Below, piece after piece: positions 9,253-18,741 of a DNA stretch of 64,000 bases. Source of the stretch: Pseudomonadota bacterium (GTDB taxonomy: Bacteria; Desulfobacterota; Binatia; Binatales; Binataceae); the NCBI GenBank assembly GCA_021324455.1, contig JAJPJA010000085.1, forward strand, positions 1-64,000, read 5' to 3'. Position 1 is the stretch's first letter. Every line of letters starts with the position of its first letter. The notes beneath the pieces were generated by a model. It was given only the letters and a program-made list of their open reading frames with translations. It was not told the DNA's origin and did no database searches. A program made the translations under genes and the position numbers.

Positions 9253-10497
9253 ATGGAAGGCATCGGCCACTCGGAAGCCGGAACCACCTCTCAAAAGCAG
9301 AACAAGCGCGTGCGGCTTGGCATTCTCAGTTCACATCCTATTCAATATCAGGCGCCGCTTTTCCGAAGATTGGCGGCGCGTCGGGATATCGATGTCGAGG
9401 TGCTTTTTTGCTCCCGCTGGGGGCTCCGTTCCTACCTGGACCCACAGTTTGGAGTCCGGTTTTCTTGGGATGTCCCGGTATTGGAGGGTTACAGGTCCAG
9501 ATTTCTGATGAATCTGAGTCCACGGAGAGGGCCCAACGGTTTTTTTGGCGTCATTAATCCCGGCGTTGCTCTCCCGATGCTTCAAAAGAGATTTGATGCT
9601 CTCCTCCTTCACGGTTGGGCGCTGGCAACGAACTGGATAGCTTTGGCTGCCGCGAAGGCAGTCAGAGTACCCTTGCTTTTACGGGGTGAGTCAACAGGAT
9701 TTGACGAGCCTGAGGGCGTCAAAGGCGCTATGAGACGGGTGGTGCTGCGACAGATGTTTTCCGGGGTGTCGGCGTTTTTGGCCATCGGTACCCGGAACGC
9801 AAGGTTTTACCGGGATTATGACGTTTCTTCGGAGCGCATTTTTTCGGCGCCCTATGCGGTTGACAACAGTTTTTTCAGCGAGCAGGCAAAGCGGCTGAAG
9901 GGCAGTACTTACCGGCTTCGACAACGCGAGGGTATAGCCGTCGATCGTCCCTTGATCCTTTTCGCCGGCAAACTGATTCAGAAGAAGCGGCCAAAGGATC
10001 TGCTCGATGCGTTCGATCGAGTGCGAACCTCGATAGCGGTCTCGCTTGCATTCGTTGGTGAGGGCGCTCTCCGGCCCGAACTGCAGAGACTGGCGCGGGA
10101 CAAAGGAATCGAAAACGTTCACTTTCTTGGGTTTCGCAACCAGAGCGAAATCGGTAAATGCTACGCCATGGCGGACGTTCTGGTCCTGCCGTCGAGTTTA
10201 GAGACCTGGGGCCTCGTGGTGAACGAGGCGATGTGTTTCGGGCTCCCGGTGATAACCTCCGACCGTGTCGGAGCGGCGGCGGACCTTGTACGCGAAGGCG
10301 TGAACGGCTTTGTCTATCCTGTCGGTAACACAGTCGAACTCGCTCGCTGCGTTCGTGATATCTTGCGCGATGCGGCGCGGCGCGCGCAGATGGGCCGAGA
10401 ATCACATAGACTAATCGAGAAATGGGACCTGAGCGCCACAGTTGAGGGAATATCGCAAGCATTGCGCTTTGTTACCCAGTCGATTGTGGATTCGTAG
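9253..10497 (+). CDS. Glycosyltransferase family 4
   Basis: GT4/GT-B glycosyltransferase (414 aa from this ATG; a GTG at 9232 would add 7 residues, and neither start has a clear ribosome site). The N-terminal half opens with VRLGILSSHPIQYQAPLFRRLA, typical of GT4 enzymes in sugar-modification loci. The C-terminal half shows ILFAGKLIQKKRPKDLLDAF, FVGEGALRPELQRLA and VLPSSLETWGLVVNEAMCFG, the donor-binding E-x7-E region. Located between the polymerase and another GT4. Confidence 0.88.
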   Translation: MEGIGHSEAGTTSQKQNKRVRLGILSSHPIQYQAPLFRRLAARRDIDVEVLFCSRWGLRSYLDPQFGVRFSWDVPVLEGYRSRFLMNLSPRRGPNGFFGVINPGVALPMLQKRFDALLLHGWALATNWIALAAAKAVRVPLLLRGESTGFDEPEGVKGAMRRVVLRQMFSGVSAFLAIGTRNARFYRDYDVSSERIFSAPYAVDNSFFSEQAKRLKGSTYRLRQREGIAVDRPLILFAGKLIQKKRPKDLLDAFDRVRTSIAVSLAFVGEGALRPELQRLARDKGIENVHFLGFRNQSEIGKCYAMADVLVLPSSLETWGLVVNEAMCFGLPVITSDRVGAAADLVREGVNGFVYPVGNTVELARCVRDILRDAARRAQMGRESHRLIEKWDLSATVEGISQALRFVTQSIVDS

Positions 10498-10693
10498 TTG
10501 GAAGGCCGACACCGGAAGAATCAAATCGGCCCCCGCCTGACGTAATAATCACCAATTCGGGCCAGGCATCGACGCAATGGCACAATTCGGCTCAACGTTC
10601 CAATGATTCAACGTTTTGCACTCTCTCTGGCAAATAATTAAGTTTTATTACCAAGATCTTTATTTATTCATCGCCTTCCGGCTCGAAGAAACC

Positions 10694-11905
10694 GTGAAAG
10701 TTCTCCACGTCATTCCTACCTTTGCCCCAGCTTGGGGCTGGGGAGGTCCAGTTCATGCCGCTTTTGAGTTAACGCGCGAGCAGGTTAGGCAAGGTCACCA
10801 AGTGACCGTGTTTACAACCAATGCCGACGTAAGCGGTGTCTTGAACGTCCCCGTCAATGAAGCAGTCGATAGAGATGGAGTCGAAATCTGGTACTCTTGC
10901 ATACGTCCACCGAAAAAGCTGGCTTTCTCTCCTGGCTTGGCTCGTTGCCTACGAAGTCAAATCGATCGCTTCGATATCATACATCTGCACGCTCTATTTT
11001 CGTGGCCGCCAACCATCGCGGCTATCTGGGCAGAATTCAGGCATATACCTTATATAGTCAGGCCGGCCGGCTCTTTAGATCCCGTCTGTATAGCCAAAAC
11101 CTATGACACGCGGCTGGAGTCAGTCCTTTCACGGGTCAAAAAGTGGATGTATTTTAAAACTGTCGCTCATCTAGTACTCGATAGCGCTGCCGCCATCCAT
11201 TATACGACGGAAGAAGAAAGACATGCCGCGCAAGACCTCCGACTCCGCGCACCCGCGATAGTTGTCCCGCTTGGGGTCAACTTTACGTGTGACGATAGCC
11301 GGCCGAACTCGACGTATGTTAAGCAAAAAGAGGCCCATCCTCGGACCAAAACGATTCTCTATCTGTCACGTCTTGATCCGATTAAAGGATTGGAAGAGCT
11401 CATCGATGCAGTCAGCATACTATCAACAAAGCGTAACGACTTTCTACTACGAATCGTCGGAGATGGTCCACCAGCCTACCGTAATAAGCTCTTGGACGCC
11501 GTAACCCGCAGTCCCGCTGCTTCGCGAATTACATTCGTTGGTCCGCTATTCGGCGAGCACAAGTGGCAAGAGATGCGCGAGGCGGACATTTTTGTTCTCA
11601 CTTCTCATCATGAAAACTTCGGCATCGCCGTCGTGGAGGCGATGGCGAACGGTCTTCCGGTTATCGTCTCCAATTGTGTCAATATCTCCAAGGAAATCGA
11701 AAGTAGTCAAGCGGGGCTCGTCACCTCCGTCGAACCGCACCACATTGCGACGGCATTAGACAAATTACTGGAAAGCGACCAGTTGAGAAAAGAGATGGGC
11801 CGTTGTGGTCGTGAACTCGTGACCACACACTACAGCTGGGAGAGCGTGGTAAAATCGTTGACGGCAGCCTACGAGAACATTATTAAGCTAAATCGTCAGA
11901 TGTGA
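10694..11905 (+). CDS. Glycosyltransferase family 4
   Basis: GT4/GT-B glycosyltransferase, 403 aa. The frame is open from a TTG at 10616, but the GTG at 10694 gives the normal family N-terminus (KVLHVIPTFAPAWGWGGPV), so it is preferred. Acceptor-side motif DIIHLHALFSWPP and donor-side motifs TILYLSRLDPIKGLEELIDA, LRIVGDGPPAYRNKL and LTSHHENFGIAVVEAMANG are all present. Codon use is AT-leaning, like its neighbours. About 195 bp upstream hold no gene that I could support. Confidence 0.88.
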   Translation: MKVLHVIPTFAPAWGWGGPVHAAFELTREQVRQGHQVTVFTTNADVSGVLNVPVNEAVDRDGVEIWYSCIRPPKKLAFSPGLARCLRSQIDRFDIIHLHALFSWPPTIAAIWAEFRHIPYIVRPAGSLDPVCIAKTYDTRLESVLSRVKKWMYFKTVAHLVLDSAAAIHYTTEEERHAAQDLRLRAPAIVVPLGVNFTCDDSRPNSTYVKQKEAHPRTKTILYLSRLDPIKGLEELIDAVSILSTKRNDFLLRIVGDGPPAYRNKLLDAVTRSPAASRITFVGPLFGEHKWQEMREADIFVLTSHHENFGIAVVEAMANGLPVIVSNCVNISKEIESSQAGLVTSVEPHHIATALDKLLESDQLRKEMGRCGRELVTTHYSWESVVKSLTAAYENIIKLNRQM

Positions 11906-12060
11906 AACGAAGGCCCTGCGCATACATTAGAAACGATCAATGGGTATTTGGAGGCAAACTGAAGCATATGTTTTTGATGGGTGTTTAAGCAAGTTCAACA
12001 ATCGTGTCGTAACTCGACGCGAGACTCCGTCAAGCATAAGCACTTGGATTTTGTAAGCTG

Positions 12061-13797
12061 ATGTTGTTACTAGGAATACATGATGGCCATAATGCGTCGG
12101 CGTGCATTTACGGTGACGGCCGAATATTGGCGGCGCAGCAAGAAGAAAGGCTAACGCGGCGCAAAAACCAGGCTGGCTTCCCGAGAAGTGCTATCGATGC
12201 CGTGCTTCACATTGCTGGCGTGACACTCAGAGAACTTGATGCTGTGGTGTTTGCCGGAAAGTTGCTGTCTTCGGTGCCAGACCGCACGAAGGAAAAACTT
12301 AATTATCGGCGCAACGCTGATTTCGCCGGCATCTTGAAGGCCGCCGCGAAGGCCTCGCCCATGGACTCAGCGCGACGCACCTGGATAAACCGTGGCCGCA
12401 CGGCGGATGTTCGTGAATTGGGTTTCAACGGGCGAGTGGAATTTGTGGATCACCATGCCTGCCATGCGGCGGCCTCGTATTATGGGTTTGGCCGTTGGGA
12501 CAAGGAAGTCTTGGTTCTGACGATGGACGGCGGTGGTGATCGTGTTTCAGCTACTGTCAATATTGGAAAGGATGGAAGGTTTAAGCGGCTTGCGACAGTG
12601 CCTGAAATGGCCTCTTTGGGTCTTATATGGGCGACAGTGACTGTAATGCTGGGAATGGCGCCGAACGAGCACGAATACAAAATTATGGGACTAGCGCCGT
12701 ATGCTTCGGCGAAAGCGAGTGAGCGTGTAGCTAAACGTTTTGAACAGATGTTTTCGACTGCAGAAGATGGACTGACCTGGAAGCTTAGGAGCGGTGTTCC
12801 TGCTGCTAATCGGTGTTATCGTTATATTCGAGACATCGTAGAGTTCGAGCGCTTTGATGCCGTGGCTGGGGGACTTCAACTATTCAGTGAGCGTTTTGTG
12901 AAGGGTTGGGTCAGGAGCTGCATCCGCCACACCGGAATTCGCGATGTCGCGCTTGGTGGCGGTGTATTCATGAATGTTAAGGTTAACAAAGCCATTATGG
13001 AGCTCGACGAGCTTCGCGAGCTGTTCGTGTTCCCGTCCTGTGGTGATGAAAACAATCCTGTAGGAGCGTGCTTTTTGACGGCCGCGAGAGCAGGGGAAAG
13101 CGTACAGCCCTTAAGCGACGTCTATTGGGGAGCTGAACATCCATCCGAGGTGATCGCGAAGGCGGTTGAATCCTATCGGTTCGGTGCCGCCGTGACTATA
13201 CGCAGGATCCCGATGATCGAAGAGTCTATAGCAAAGCTACTTGCGCAGGGATTTATCGTGGCGCGATTCCGTGGTCGCGAGGAATTCGGCGCACGCTCGC
13301 TCGGGAACCGCGCGCTACTTGCTCCGGCACGGGCTCATGACTCTGTCAGACGGCTAAATTATGCTATAAAGGAACGCGATTTTTGGATGCCATTCGCACT
13401 TTCTATGTTGGCTGAGCGTGCCAGCGAGTACATTAACAATCCGAAGGGGCTCGCCGCTCCATATATGATATTGGCGTTCGATACCTCCGTGAGCGGTCGC
13501 GATTTGGTAGCCGGGATTCATCCACACGATTTTACTGTGCGTCCCCAAGTAGTGCGCGAGCAGGACAACGTCCAGTTTTATCATTTGCTTCGAGCGTATG
13601 AGGCGCTGACAGGCGATGGTGCCGTGGTCAACACCTCATTCAACCTGCATGGCGAGCCGCTGGTTTCTTCTCCAGAAGACGCGCTAAGAGTCTTCAATGC
13701 GTCTGGCTTGGAACATCTGGCGATAGGCGACATTTTAGTCAGCAAGATCGGCTGTCAATCACTGCATGATCGCGCCACGTTGAGTGCCGGCGGCTAG
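12061..13797 (+). CDS. NodU/CmcH-family carbamoyltransferase
   Basis: Carbamoyltransferase of 578 aa that uses carbamoyl phosphate and ATP (via carbamoyl adenylate) to carbamoylate a hydroxyl, here most likely on a sugar of the exported polymer. Seen: N-terminal Kae1-like domain with GIHDGHNASAC and QQEERLTRRKNQAGFP, metal/ATP motif VDHHACHAAASYYG, MTMDGGGD-like loop (LTMDGGGDRVSA), and the C-terminal YrdC-like domain with GREEFGARSLGNRALLA and NTSFNLHGEPLV, both diagnostic of the family. The next gene, a methyltransferase, starts at its last base, so the two modifications are probably coupled. Confidence 0.9.
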   Translation: MLLLGIHDGHNASACIYGDGRILAAQQEERLTRRKNQAGFPRSAIDAVLHIAGVTLRELDAVVFAGKLLSSVPDRTKEKLNYRRNADFAGILKAAAKASPMDSARRTWINRGRTADVRELGFNGRVEFVDHHACHAAASYYGFGRWDKEVLVLTMDGGGDRVSATVNIGKDGRFKRLATVPEMASLGLIWATVTVMLGMAPNEHEYKIMGLAPYASAKASERVAKRFEQMFSTAEDGLTWKLRSGVPAANRCYRYIRDIVEFERFDAVAGGLQLFSERFVKGWVRSCIRHTGIRDVALGGGVFMNVKVNKAIMELDELRELFVFPSCGDENNPVGACFLTAARAGESVQPLSDVYWGAEHPSEVIAKAVESYRFGAAVTIRRIPMIEESIAKLLAQGFIVARFRGREEFGARSLGNRALLAPARAHDSVRRLNYAIKERDFWMPFALSMLAERASEYINNPKGLAAPYMILAFDTSVSGRDLVAGIHPHDFTVRPQVVREQDNVQFYHLLRAYEALTGDGAVVNTSFNLHGEPLVSSPEDALRVFNASGLEHLAIGDILVSKIGCQSLHDRATLSAGG

Positions 13798-14600
13798 TGC
13801 AGCAGGCGAGAAAAGTGGCTAAATCTTATTCGGCTGGGAGCTTCAATCGCCAATGGAAGCGTTTCTTTGAGGGCCACTTTGAGGCGAAAACCCTTTACAA
13901 CAGCAGCGTCAGTGACGATCTGAAGCTCTTCTTTGCCGCTTTCGAAATCCAGCCGGCAGACCTACAAGGACGCCTTGTGCTCGATGCTGGATGTGGGTCA
14001 GGAAGACTCAGCGCGGCTCTCGCGGTGCTTGGTGCACAGGTGGTGGCGCTCGATCTGGCGGATTCAGTGATGCTTGCGGCTCGACACTATAGACACCCTC
14101 GCCTTTCATACGTTCAGGCGAGCATCCAACGCGCACCAATCAGGACCAGGGCTTTCGATTTCGTTTGGAGCGCAGGAGTGCTGCATCATATAGGGGAAAC
14201 GGAATCGTGCTTCCGCGCACTGGCGCGAATGGTGAAGCCCGGAGGCAAACTGGCGGTCTGGCTCTATTCGAGCGAGCGGTTTTCTCCGTTTTTGGCGGCA
14301 CGGCGGATGCTTCCCTTTGTTCACCTTCTGCCCGATAGGGTCCAGTACGCAATGTGTACCGTTTTGTCCGTTCCTTTAGTTCTGGCTGGGCCACTTGCAC
14401 CAGTGATCGGACGTAAACCTCGAGCGGTGACCTGGGAATCATTTGCGACGGCGAGATTTGGACTTTACGACGCGCTAACGCCGCGTTACGTCCGCCGTTA
14501 TCGGTTTGGCACAGTTCAGAACTGGTTTGTAACAAATGGTTTCACAGAAATCAAACGATGGTCCGAACTGGGTGTTAGCGGTAGGTTAGTCCACACATAG
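13797..14600 (+). CDS. Class I SAM-dependent methyltransferase
   Basis: Methyltransferase of 267 aa. Motif I for S-adenosylmethionine is VLDAGCGSGRLSAALAVLG, followed by an acidic VVALDLADS loop; the post-motif region has FDFVWSAGVLHHIGETESCF and PGGKLAVWLY, as in the Methyltransf_11 group. GTG start overlapping the carbamoyltransferase stop by one base. Probably an O-methylase of a sugar or polyprenyl intermediate; substrate not readable. Confidence 0.85.
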   Translation: MQQARKVAKSYSAGSFNRQWKRFFEGHFEAKTLYNSSVSDDLKLFFAAFEIQPADLQGRLVLDAGCGSGRLSAALAVLGAQVVALDLADSVMLAARHYRHPRLSYVQASIQRAPIRTRAFDFVWSAGVLHHIGETESCFRALARMVKPGGKLAVWLYSSERFSPFLAARRMLPFVHLLPDRVQYAMCTVLSVPLVLAGPLAPVIGRKPRAVTWESFATARFGLYDALTPRYVRRYRFGTVQNWFVTNGFTEIKRWSELGVSGRLVHT

Positions 14601-14851
14601 GTAGCACTAGTCTGGATGTTGTGAGAAAACCTACTGTTTGCGAAGGTATCCATTCGGCGACTTGTTTCGCGAGGCCTCGATCCGATACTTCAGAGTGTGC
14701 AGTCACAGCCTGCGCTCTTTTATCCAATAAAACAGGCGAGTGCAAGTGGAGCTGTGTCTCCCGGGCGAATGTGTCTATTCGGCGGTCGCGGCAACGAGGC
14801 AAATTAACAAGTGTATGGACCAAAGAGAGTTTAGTGCTCTGGTGTGCCATC

Positions 14852-15778
14852 ATGACATGTGATGTGACAGTAGTCATCCTTACCTACAACGAGGAGTGTA
14901 ATATAGCACAGGCGTTGAAATCGGTTTGCGGCTGGGCGGCGCGGGTGTTCGTGTTGGACTCGTTCAGTTCTGATCGAACGCTCGAAATCGCCGAGTCCTT
15001 GGGCGCCGAGTGCCGTCAACACTGTTTTGAAGGATTTGTGAAGCAGCGGAATTATGCTCTGGAAAATCTTCCGATCAACACGGGCTGGATTTTTTTTCTC
15101 GACGCGGACGAATGGGTCACGGACGATCTAAAGGGAGAGATCTGTGAAGCAATTGCTGGCAACCCCTCTGAAGCGGGCTATTATGTGAAGCGCCGTTTTA
15201 TATGGATGGGTAAATGGGTGCGAAGAGGATACTACCCGACCTGGCTTCTTCGGATAATGCGTAGCGGAAAAGGGCGCTGGGAAGCACGATCGGTCAATGA
15301 ACACCTCGTCGTGGATGGTCCTGTCGGCTACTTACATTATGATATCGTTCATGAGGATCATCGCAGCGTAAGTGAATGGATCGCGAAGCATAATGCGTAC
15401 GCACAGTTCGAGGCCAGTGAACTGCGACGCCGCTACTCCCGGGAAAAGCAACTGCCGGCCCGGCTGCTCGGCACTCAGGCGGAGCGCAAACGCTGGTTGC
15501 GGGAGAATGTATGGAATCATCTGCCGCCATTGGTTCGACCGCTGCTCTATTTCATCTATCGTTTTTTGTTTCGTGGCGGCTTTTTGGACGGTGGCCGCGC
15601 CTTTTCGTACCACTTTCTCCAGGCTCTATGGTACCCGATGCTGATTGATATCAAGTATTTGGAGGCCCAGCCTGGAGGGTTCGTTAATCTTCATGTTGGA
15701 AGTAATGGCTCCTTTTCAGTGAAAAGTACGCCAGACGGAGCCCACAGCGACACGTCCAATGTTGAGATTTATCCTTAG
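14852..15778 (+). CDS. Glycosyltransferase family 2 (WaaE/KdtX-like)
   Basis: GT2/GT-A glycosyltransferase of 308 aa. The start is put at the ATG giving MTCDVTVVILTYNEE, since the nucleotide-binding strand normally begins at the N-terminus; the 77 extra codons open back to 14621 are Cys/Arg-rich and non-family-like. Seen: VLDSFSSDRTLEIAESLGA, the DxD metal site in FFLDADEWV, then an ARSVNEHL segment and amphipathic C-terminal helices. This pattern matches lipopolysaccharide core or exopolysaccharide GT2 enzymes such as WaaE. The 250 bp before it contain no supportable gene. Confidence 0.85.
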   Translation: MTCDVTVVILTYNEECNIAQALKSVCGWAARVFVLDSFSSDRTLEIAESLGAECRQHCFEGFVKQRNYALENLPINTGWIFFLDADEWVTDDLKGEICEAIAGNPSEAGYYVKRRFIWMGKWVRRGYYPTWLLRIMRSGKGRWEARSVNEHLVVDGPVGYLHYDIVHEDHRSVSEWIAKHNAYAQFEASELRRRYSREKQLPARLLGTQAERKRWLRENVWNHLPPLVRPLLYFIYRFLFRGGFLDGGRAFSYHFLQALWYPMLIDIKYLEAQPGGFVNLHVGSNGSFSVKSTPDGAHSDTSNVEIYP

Positions 15779-15851
15779 AATCGAAAACGCCCGTCTAGTT
15801 CTGTAAGGGCATTGTCGAATAGGAAAGCTGAGATGCGGAGATTGTTAACGC

Positions 15852-16712
15852 ATGCTATCGCGTATTATTAAGGTTTATATTTTAATTTGTTTCATCGCAT
15901 ACCTCGGATGTCTATCGGAAGCGCTTGGCCAGAGTACGTTTTCAAGCCTTCTGTTGACCGGGGATGGTTCGCAGACTGACAGCTTTGCCGCGGCAGCAAA
16001 CTCGCCAACCATGGGAGCGACTCTTCAGATCAGCAGGAATACAAGTGGAAGCGGCAACGAGCAGGGCGCGGCGCTGGACCTTTACGCGGGTGCGCAGGGT
16101 CAAACGTTGAGAATTTGGGTGAACAGCCCGGGATTCACCGGCGCCAAAGCGCCAGCACTGACGGTGGATAATGGTGCGGGCGTTAGACTTTTTACCTATG
16201 AAGTCATAAGCGGACACCCCAACCGTTGGACGACAAACCCCTTTGCCATCTATCCGGTGGAGCCCACCACTGATCCTTCGATGCTCGCCATCTGGGCCGA
16301 TGTGGATGCTCCCGGGCTGGTTGTCGCGCCAAACTCCGGAACGTCCGCTGGAGCGGGAAATTTTCAGGATGCAGCATTTATGGATGGCCGCGGTTATGAG
16401 CGGCTGGCGATAGATGGGGCGGGAACCTTGCAATGGTCGGGCCAGGTGGCGAACACCTATGGCGGGTCGAAATGGGATACCACGTTATCGCGCTCTAGAG
16501 CCGGACTCTTGAGCACACAGGGTCTTCAGGTAACCGAAATTCTGCAAAATGCCCCCTACAGTTTCGGTGCCTTGCCTAATCCGGTAGCCCTCGCGAATGG
16601 GGCGCAGGTTTATTGTGCGGATTGTGTGTTCACTTCGGTCAACAGACCCTGCTCAGGTGGCGGTGCTGGCGCCATGGCTTTCGTGATTGGACACGCCTGG
16701 ATCTGCAACTGA
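15852..16712 (+). CDS. Exported hypothetical protein with Cys-rich C-terminal motif
   Basis: A 286-aa protein with a clear signal peptide (MLSRIIKVYILICFIAYLGCLSEALGQ). The body is Gly/Ser/Ala-rich and beta-like, as in tail-fibre or beta-structured surface proteins. It ends with VYCADC followed by a GGGAGAMAF...AWICN tail, a closing motif I associate with uncharacterised secreted or phage-fibre-like bacterial proteins (from memory, not searched). It sits with another exported protein inside the polysaccharide locus, suggesting a surface or polymer-associated role. Function not recognised. Confidence 0.7.
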   Translation: MLSRIIKVYILICFIAYLGCLSEALGQSTFSSLLLTGDGSQTDSFAAAANSPTMGATLQISRNTSGSGNEQGAALDLYAGAQGQTLRIWVNSPGFTGAKAPALTVDNGAGVRLFTYEVISGHPNRWTTNPFAIYPVEPTTDPSMLAIWADVDAPGLVVAPNSGTSAGAGNFQDAAFMDGRGYERLAIDGAGTLQWSGQVANTYGGSKWDTTLSRSRAGLLSTQGLQVTEILQNAPYSFGALPNPVALANGAQVYCADCVFTSVNRPCSGGGAGAMAFVIGHAWICN

Positions 16713-16727
16713 AAGCTCGCCGCTCTT

Positions 16728-17837
16728 ATGCATCAAATGAACACTTGCGCTATTGTCAGCTTGTGCGTCTGCTTAGTGTCGCACTGTCCGAGCGCTGCGG
16801 TGTTAGCAACAGAAGGACCGGAGCCGGACGATACCAGCGCACTTCAGCGGCAGGTAGATGCCGCAATCTCGATGCGTAAACCAGTAGTTTTGCAGTCACG
16901 GGTTTACCGGATTTCGTCGAGCATTGTCGTCGCCTCCCGTAGAGCCAACAGCGTTCTCGGTTTGACCATTCAGGGTGCTGGTGTCGGCAACACCGTCATC
17001 GTGTGGGGTGGTTCTCCGGAAAAGTCTGTTTTTGTAATTAAAGGCGCTAAGTATGGCACCGTCGCTGGGCTATACTTTAAGGGAACGCGTGCGCTCGCGG
17101 ATTTGGACTTCGCAGGTAATGGCAGCTCTTCAAACATGAAAATTTCGACCGTTTATTTTGAAAATCCCGCGACGTTTTCCGTACGGCTGGGTAACCCCCA
17201 AGACTTCAGTGAAGTGTCGGAATTTTCTTTCGAGAGCGTGGCATCTGCGAATGCAACGAGTGCTGGGTTTGAGATAGAGGGCAACAACTCCTTAAACGAG
17301 AACTTTTACAATTGTGGCTGCTCTCACGAGCCCGCATGTGTAAGTAATTCGCCTCTTTTGGATCCCGCCGCTCAGGCCGGTGGCAATTTTAACTGGTTTG
17401 GCGGGAGCGTCAGCTCGACTCCGGATCGCACATCTGACGCACGACATGCAACGTTTCTTCTTAGTAATGGTGCAACCTATAACTTTATAGGAGTAAGGGT
17501 TGAAAACAGCAGTACCTTATTTTATACGTCCAATTCGAGTGCAAGGGTAATGGTGAACTGGATCGGCGGCATGTGGTATGACTGGATGGCGGAAGAGAGC
17601 AACAATGAGATAATTGTACTTGCAGATGCGGGTTCTTTCCGTTCCACGAACTCAGTCTGGATGGGAAAGGGGAGCTTTTACTTTGGTCCCCATACTATCT
17701 CGAATGAGTTTGAAGGAGATGACTTTAGACTCGGAAAAACCGGTCAGGTTCTAAATGAAAGCTCTAGAAACTATTTCGCACGCGTTCCAAAAGAGGCTCC
17801 GTTGCGGCTAGTTGATATTCGGGCTGAAAGATTCTGA
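16728..17837 (+). CDS. Exported parallel beta-helix protein (pectate-lyase-3-like)
   Basis: A 369-aa protein with an N-terminal signal sequence (an ATG at 16737 gives a shorter one). The region DDTSALQRQVDAAI followed by PVVLQSRVYRISSSIVV and LTIQGAGVGNTVIVWGG is the normal opening of right-handed parallel beta-helix proteins of the pectate-lyase/rhamnogalacturonase group, followed by Asn-rich repeated strands. Such folds occur in polysaccharide lyases, epimerases and tail spikes. Together with the gene 15 bp upstream it could act on, or anchor, the polymer made here. No catalytic residues could be assigned. Confidence 0.7.
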   Translation: MHQMNTCAIVSLCVCLVSHCPSAAVLATEGPEPDDTSALQRQVDAAISMRKPVVLQSRVYRISSSIVVASRRANSVLGLTIQGAGVGNTVIVWGGSPEKSVFVIKGAKYGTVAGLYFKGTRALADLDFAGNGSSSNMKISTVYFENPATFSVRLGNPQDFSEVSEFSFESVASANATSAGFEIEGNNSLNENFYNCGCSHEPACVSNSPLLDPAAQAGGNFNWFGGSVSSTPDRTSDARHATFLLSNGATYNFIGVRVENSSTLFYTSNSSARVMVNWIGGMWYDWMAEESNNEIIVLADAGSFRSTNSVWMGKGSFYFGPHTISNEFEGDDFRLGKTGQVLNESSRNYFARVPKEAPLRLVDIRAERF

Positions 17838-17942
17838 CCAAGGTTTGACTTGCTCTGGGGCTTTTCGGCGAGCTCATTTGTTAGCGCGGCTCCACATCCG
17901 GTAATTACGTTTATCCGCAAGCAAAGCAGTTTGGGAGCGTGC

Positions 17943-18648
17943 ATGAGCGTGTCTCGAAAGAGGTACTATTCAGCGCACAAATACGACGGCACGGAGCGCT
18001 TTTATTTTTGGATTCGTTCAGCGATTAGCCACGACTCTGTGATGTTGAACCTTGGGGCTGGACGCGAAGGTCGGGCGCGATCTGCGATCGTTTCGCGGAG
18101 AGGTTGCCCGCGTGTGATCGCTGCGGATATAAAGCCGGCTGTACTCGAAAATCGTTCGTTCGACAAGGCTGTAGTCATTCGTGACGGCCATTTATTAATG
18201 TACGACAGTACCGGAGACGTAGCAGTCGGCGACTATGTGTGTGAACACATAAATGACCCAGCATCATTGTTCAGCGAACTCTTTTGCGTGTTGAAGCTTA
18301 ACGGTACGTCGTTTTTTCGGACGCTGAACAAATATCACTACGTGTCTTGTGGCGTCTTGGCTTATATTCGATTCTGTACGTGCTCGAGTGTCCCTTTGGG
18401 CTCGCCAGGATGCAGAGATGGATGTGTTCTTGACTGACTATAGATTGAATAGCCGCGGAGCCATTTGGAAAGGGGGCAAAAGCTGTTGGCTGTTCAGCCT
18501 ATTTCGCTGGGTTGAGAGCGAATATTTTCGGACGTCTTGTAAAGTAAGCGATTTGCGTCTTGGGGTAAGGCATCTTACGTTGCAAATCGGCACCTTGAGA
18601 AGAGTGTTGTCGCAAAAGGGGGGTAAGGGCTTTTCATGTGTTCGTTAA
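17943..18648 (+). pseudogene. Frameshifted SAM methyltransferase
   Basis: Remnant of a class I methyltransferase. Frame 1 starts at ATG 17943 (MSVSRKRYYSAHKYDG) with NLGAGREG (motif I), VAVGDYVCEHINDPASLFSE and FFRTLNKYHYVS. The frame then reads into nonsense and stops at 18437, while family-like sequence resumes after one extra base near 18348 in the frame VASWLIFDSV...AEMDVFLTDYRLNSRGAIW. The tail (about 18555 on) again fits better in another frame. At least one and probably two or more indels, plus eroded positions (LNKYHYVS where family members have PNKYHYVS), show decay rather than a single sequencing slip. Confidence 0.75.
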
Positions 18649-18741
18649 CCATCGTTGTGGCTCGCAGGGGTTAAAAACTGGACTGTTTTTCGATTTGTCA
18701 GTTTTCGCGTGAGGTCGAACTTGAAATGAATGGGAGGCGTT

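Noticed and set aside
14621-14851. 77-codon N-terminal extension of the GT2 gene
   Set aside because: Cys/Arg-rich, no family resemblance, and the GT2 fold begins naturally at 14852.
18649-18741. Terminator before the His-rich gene
   Set aside because: AAAACTG/CAGTTTT arms are only 7 bp, AT-rich, with a long loop and no T-run.
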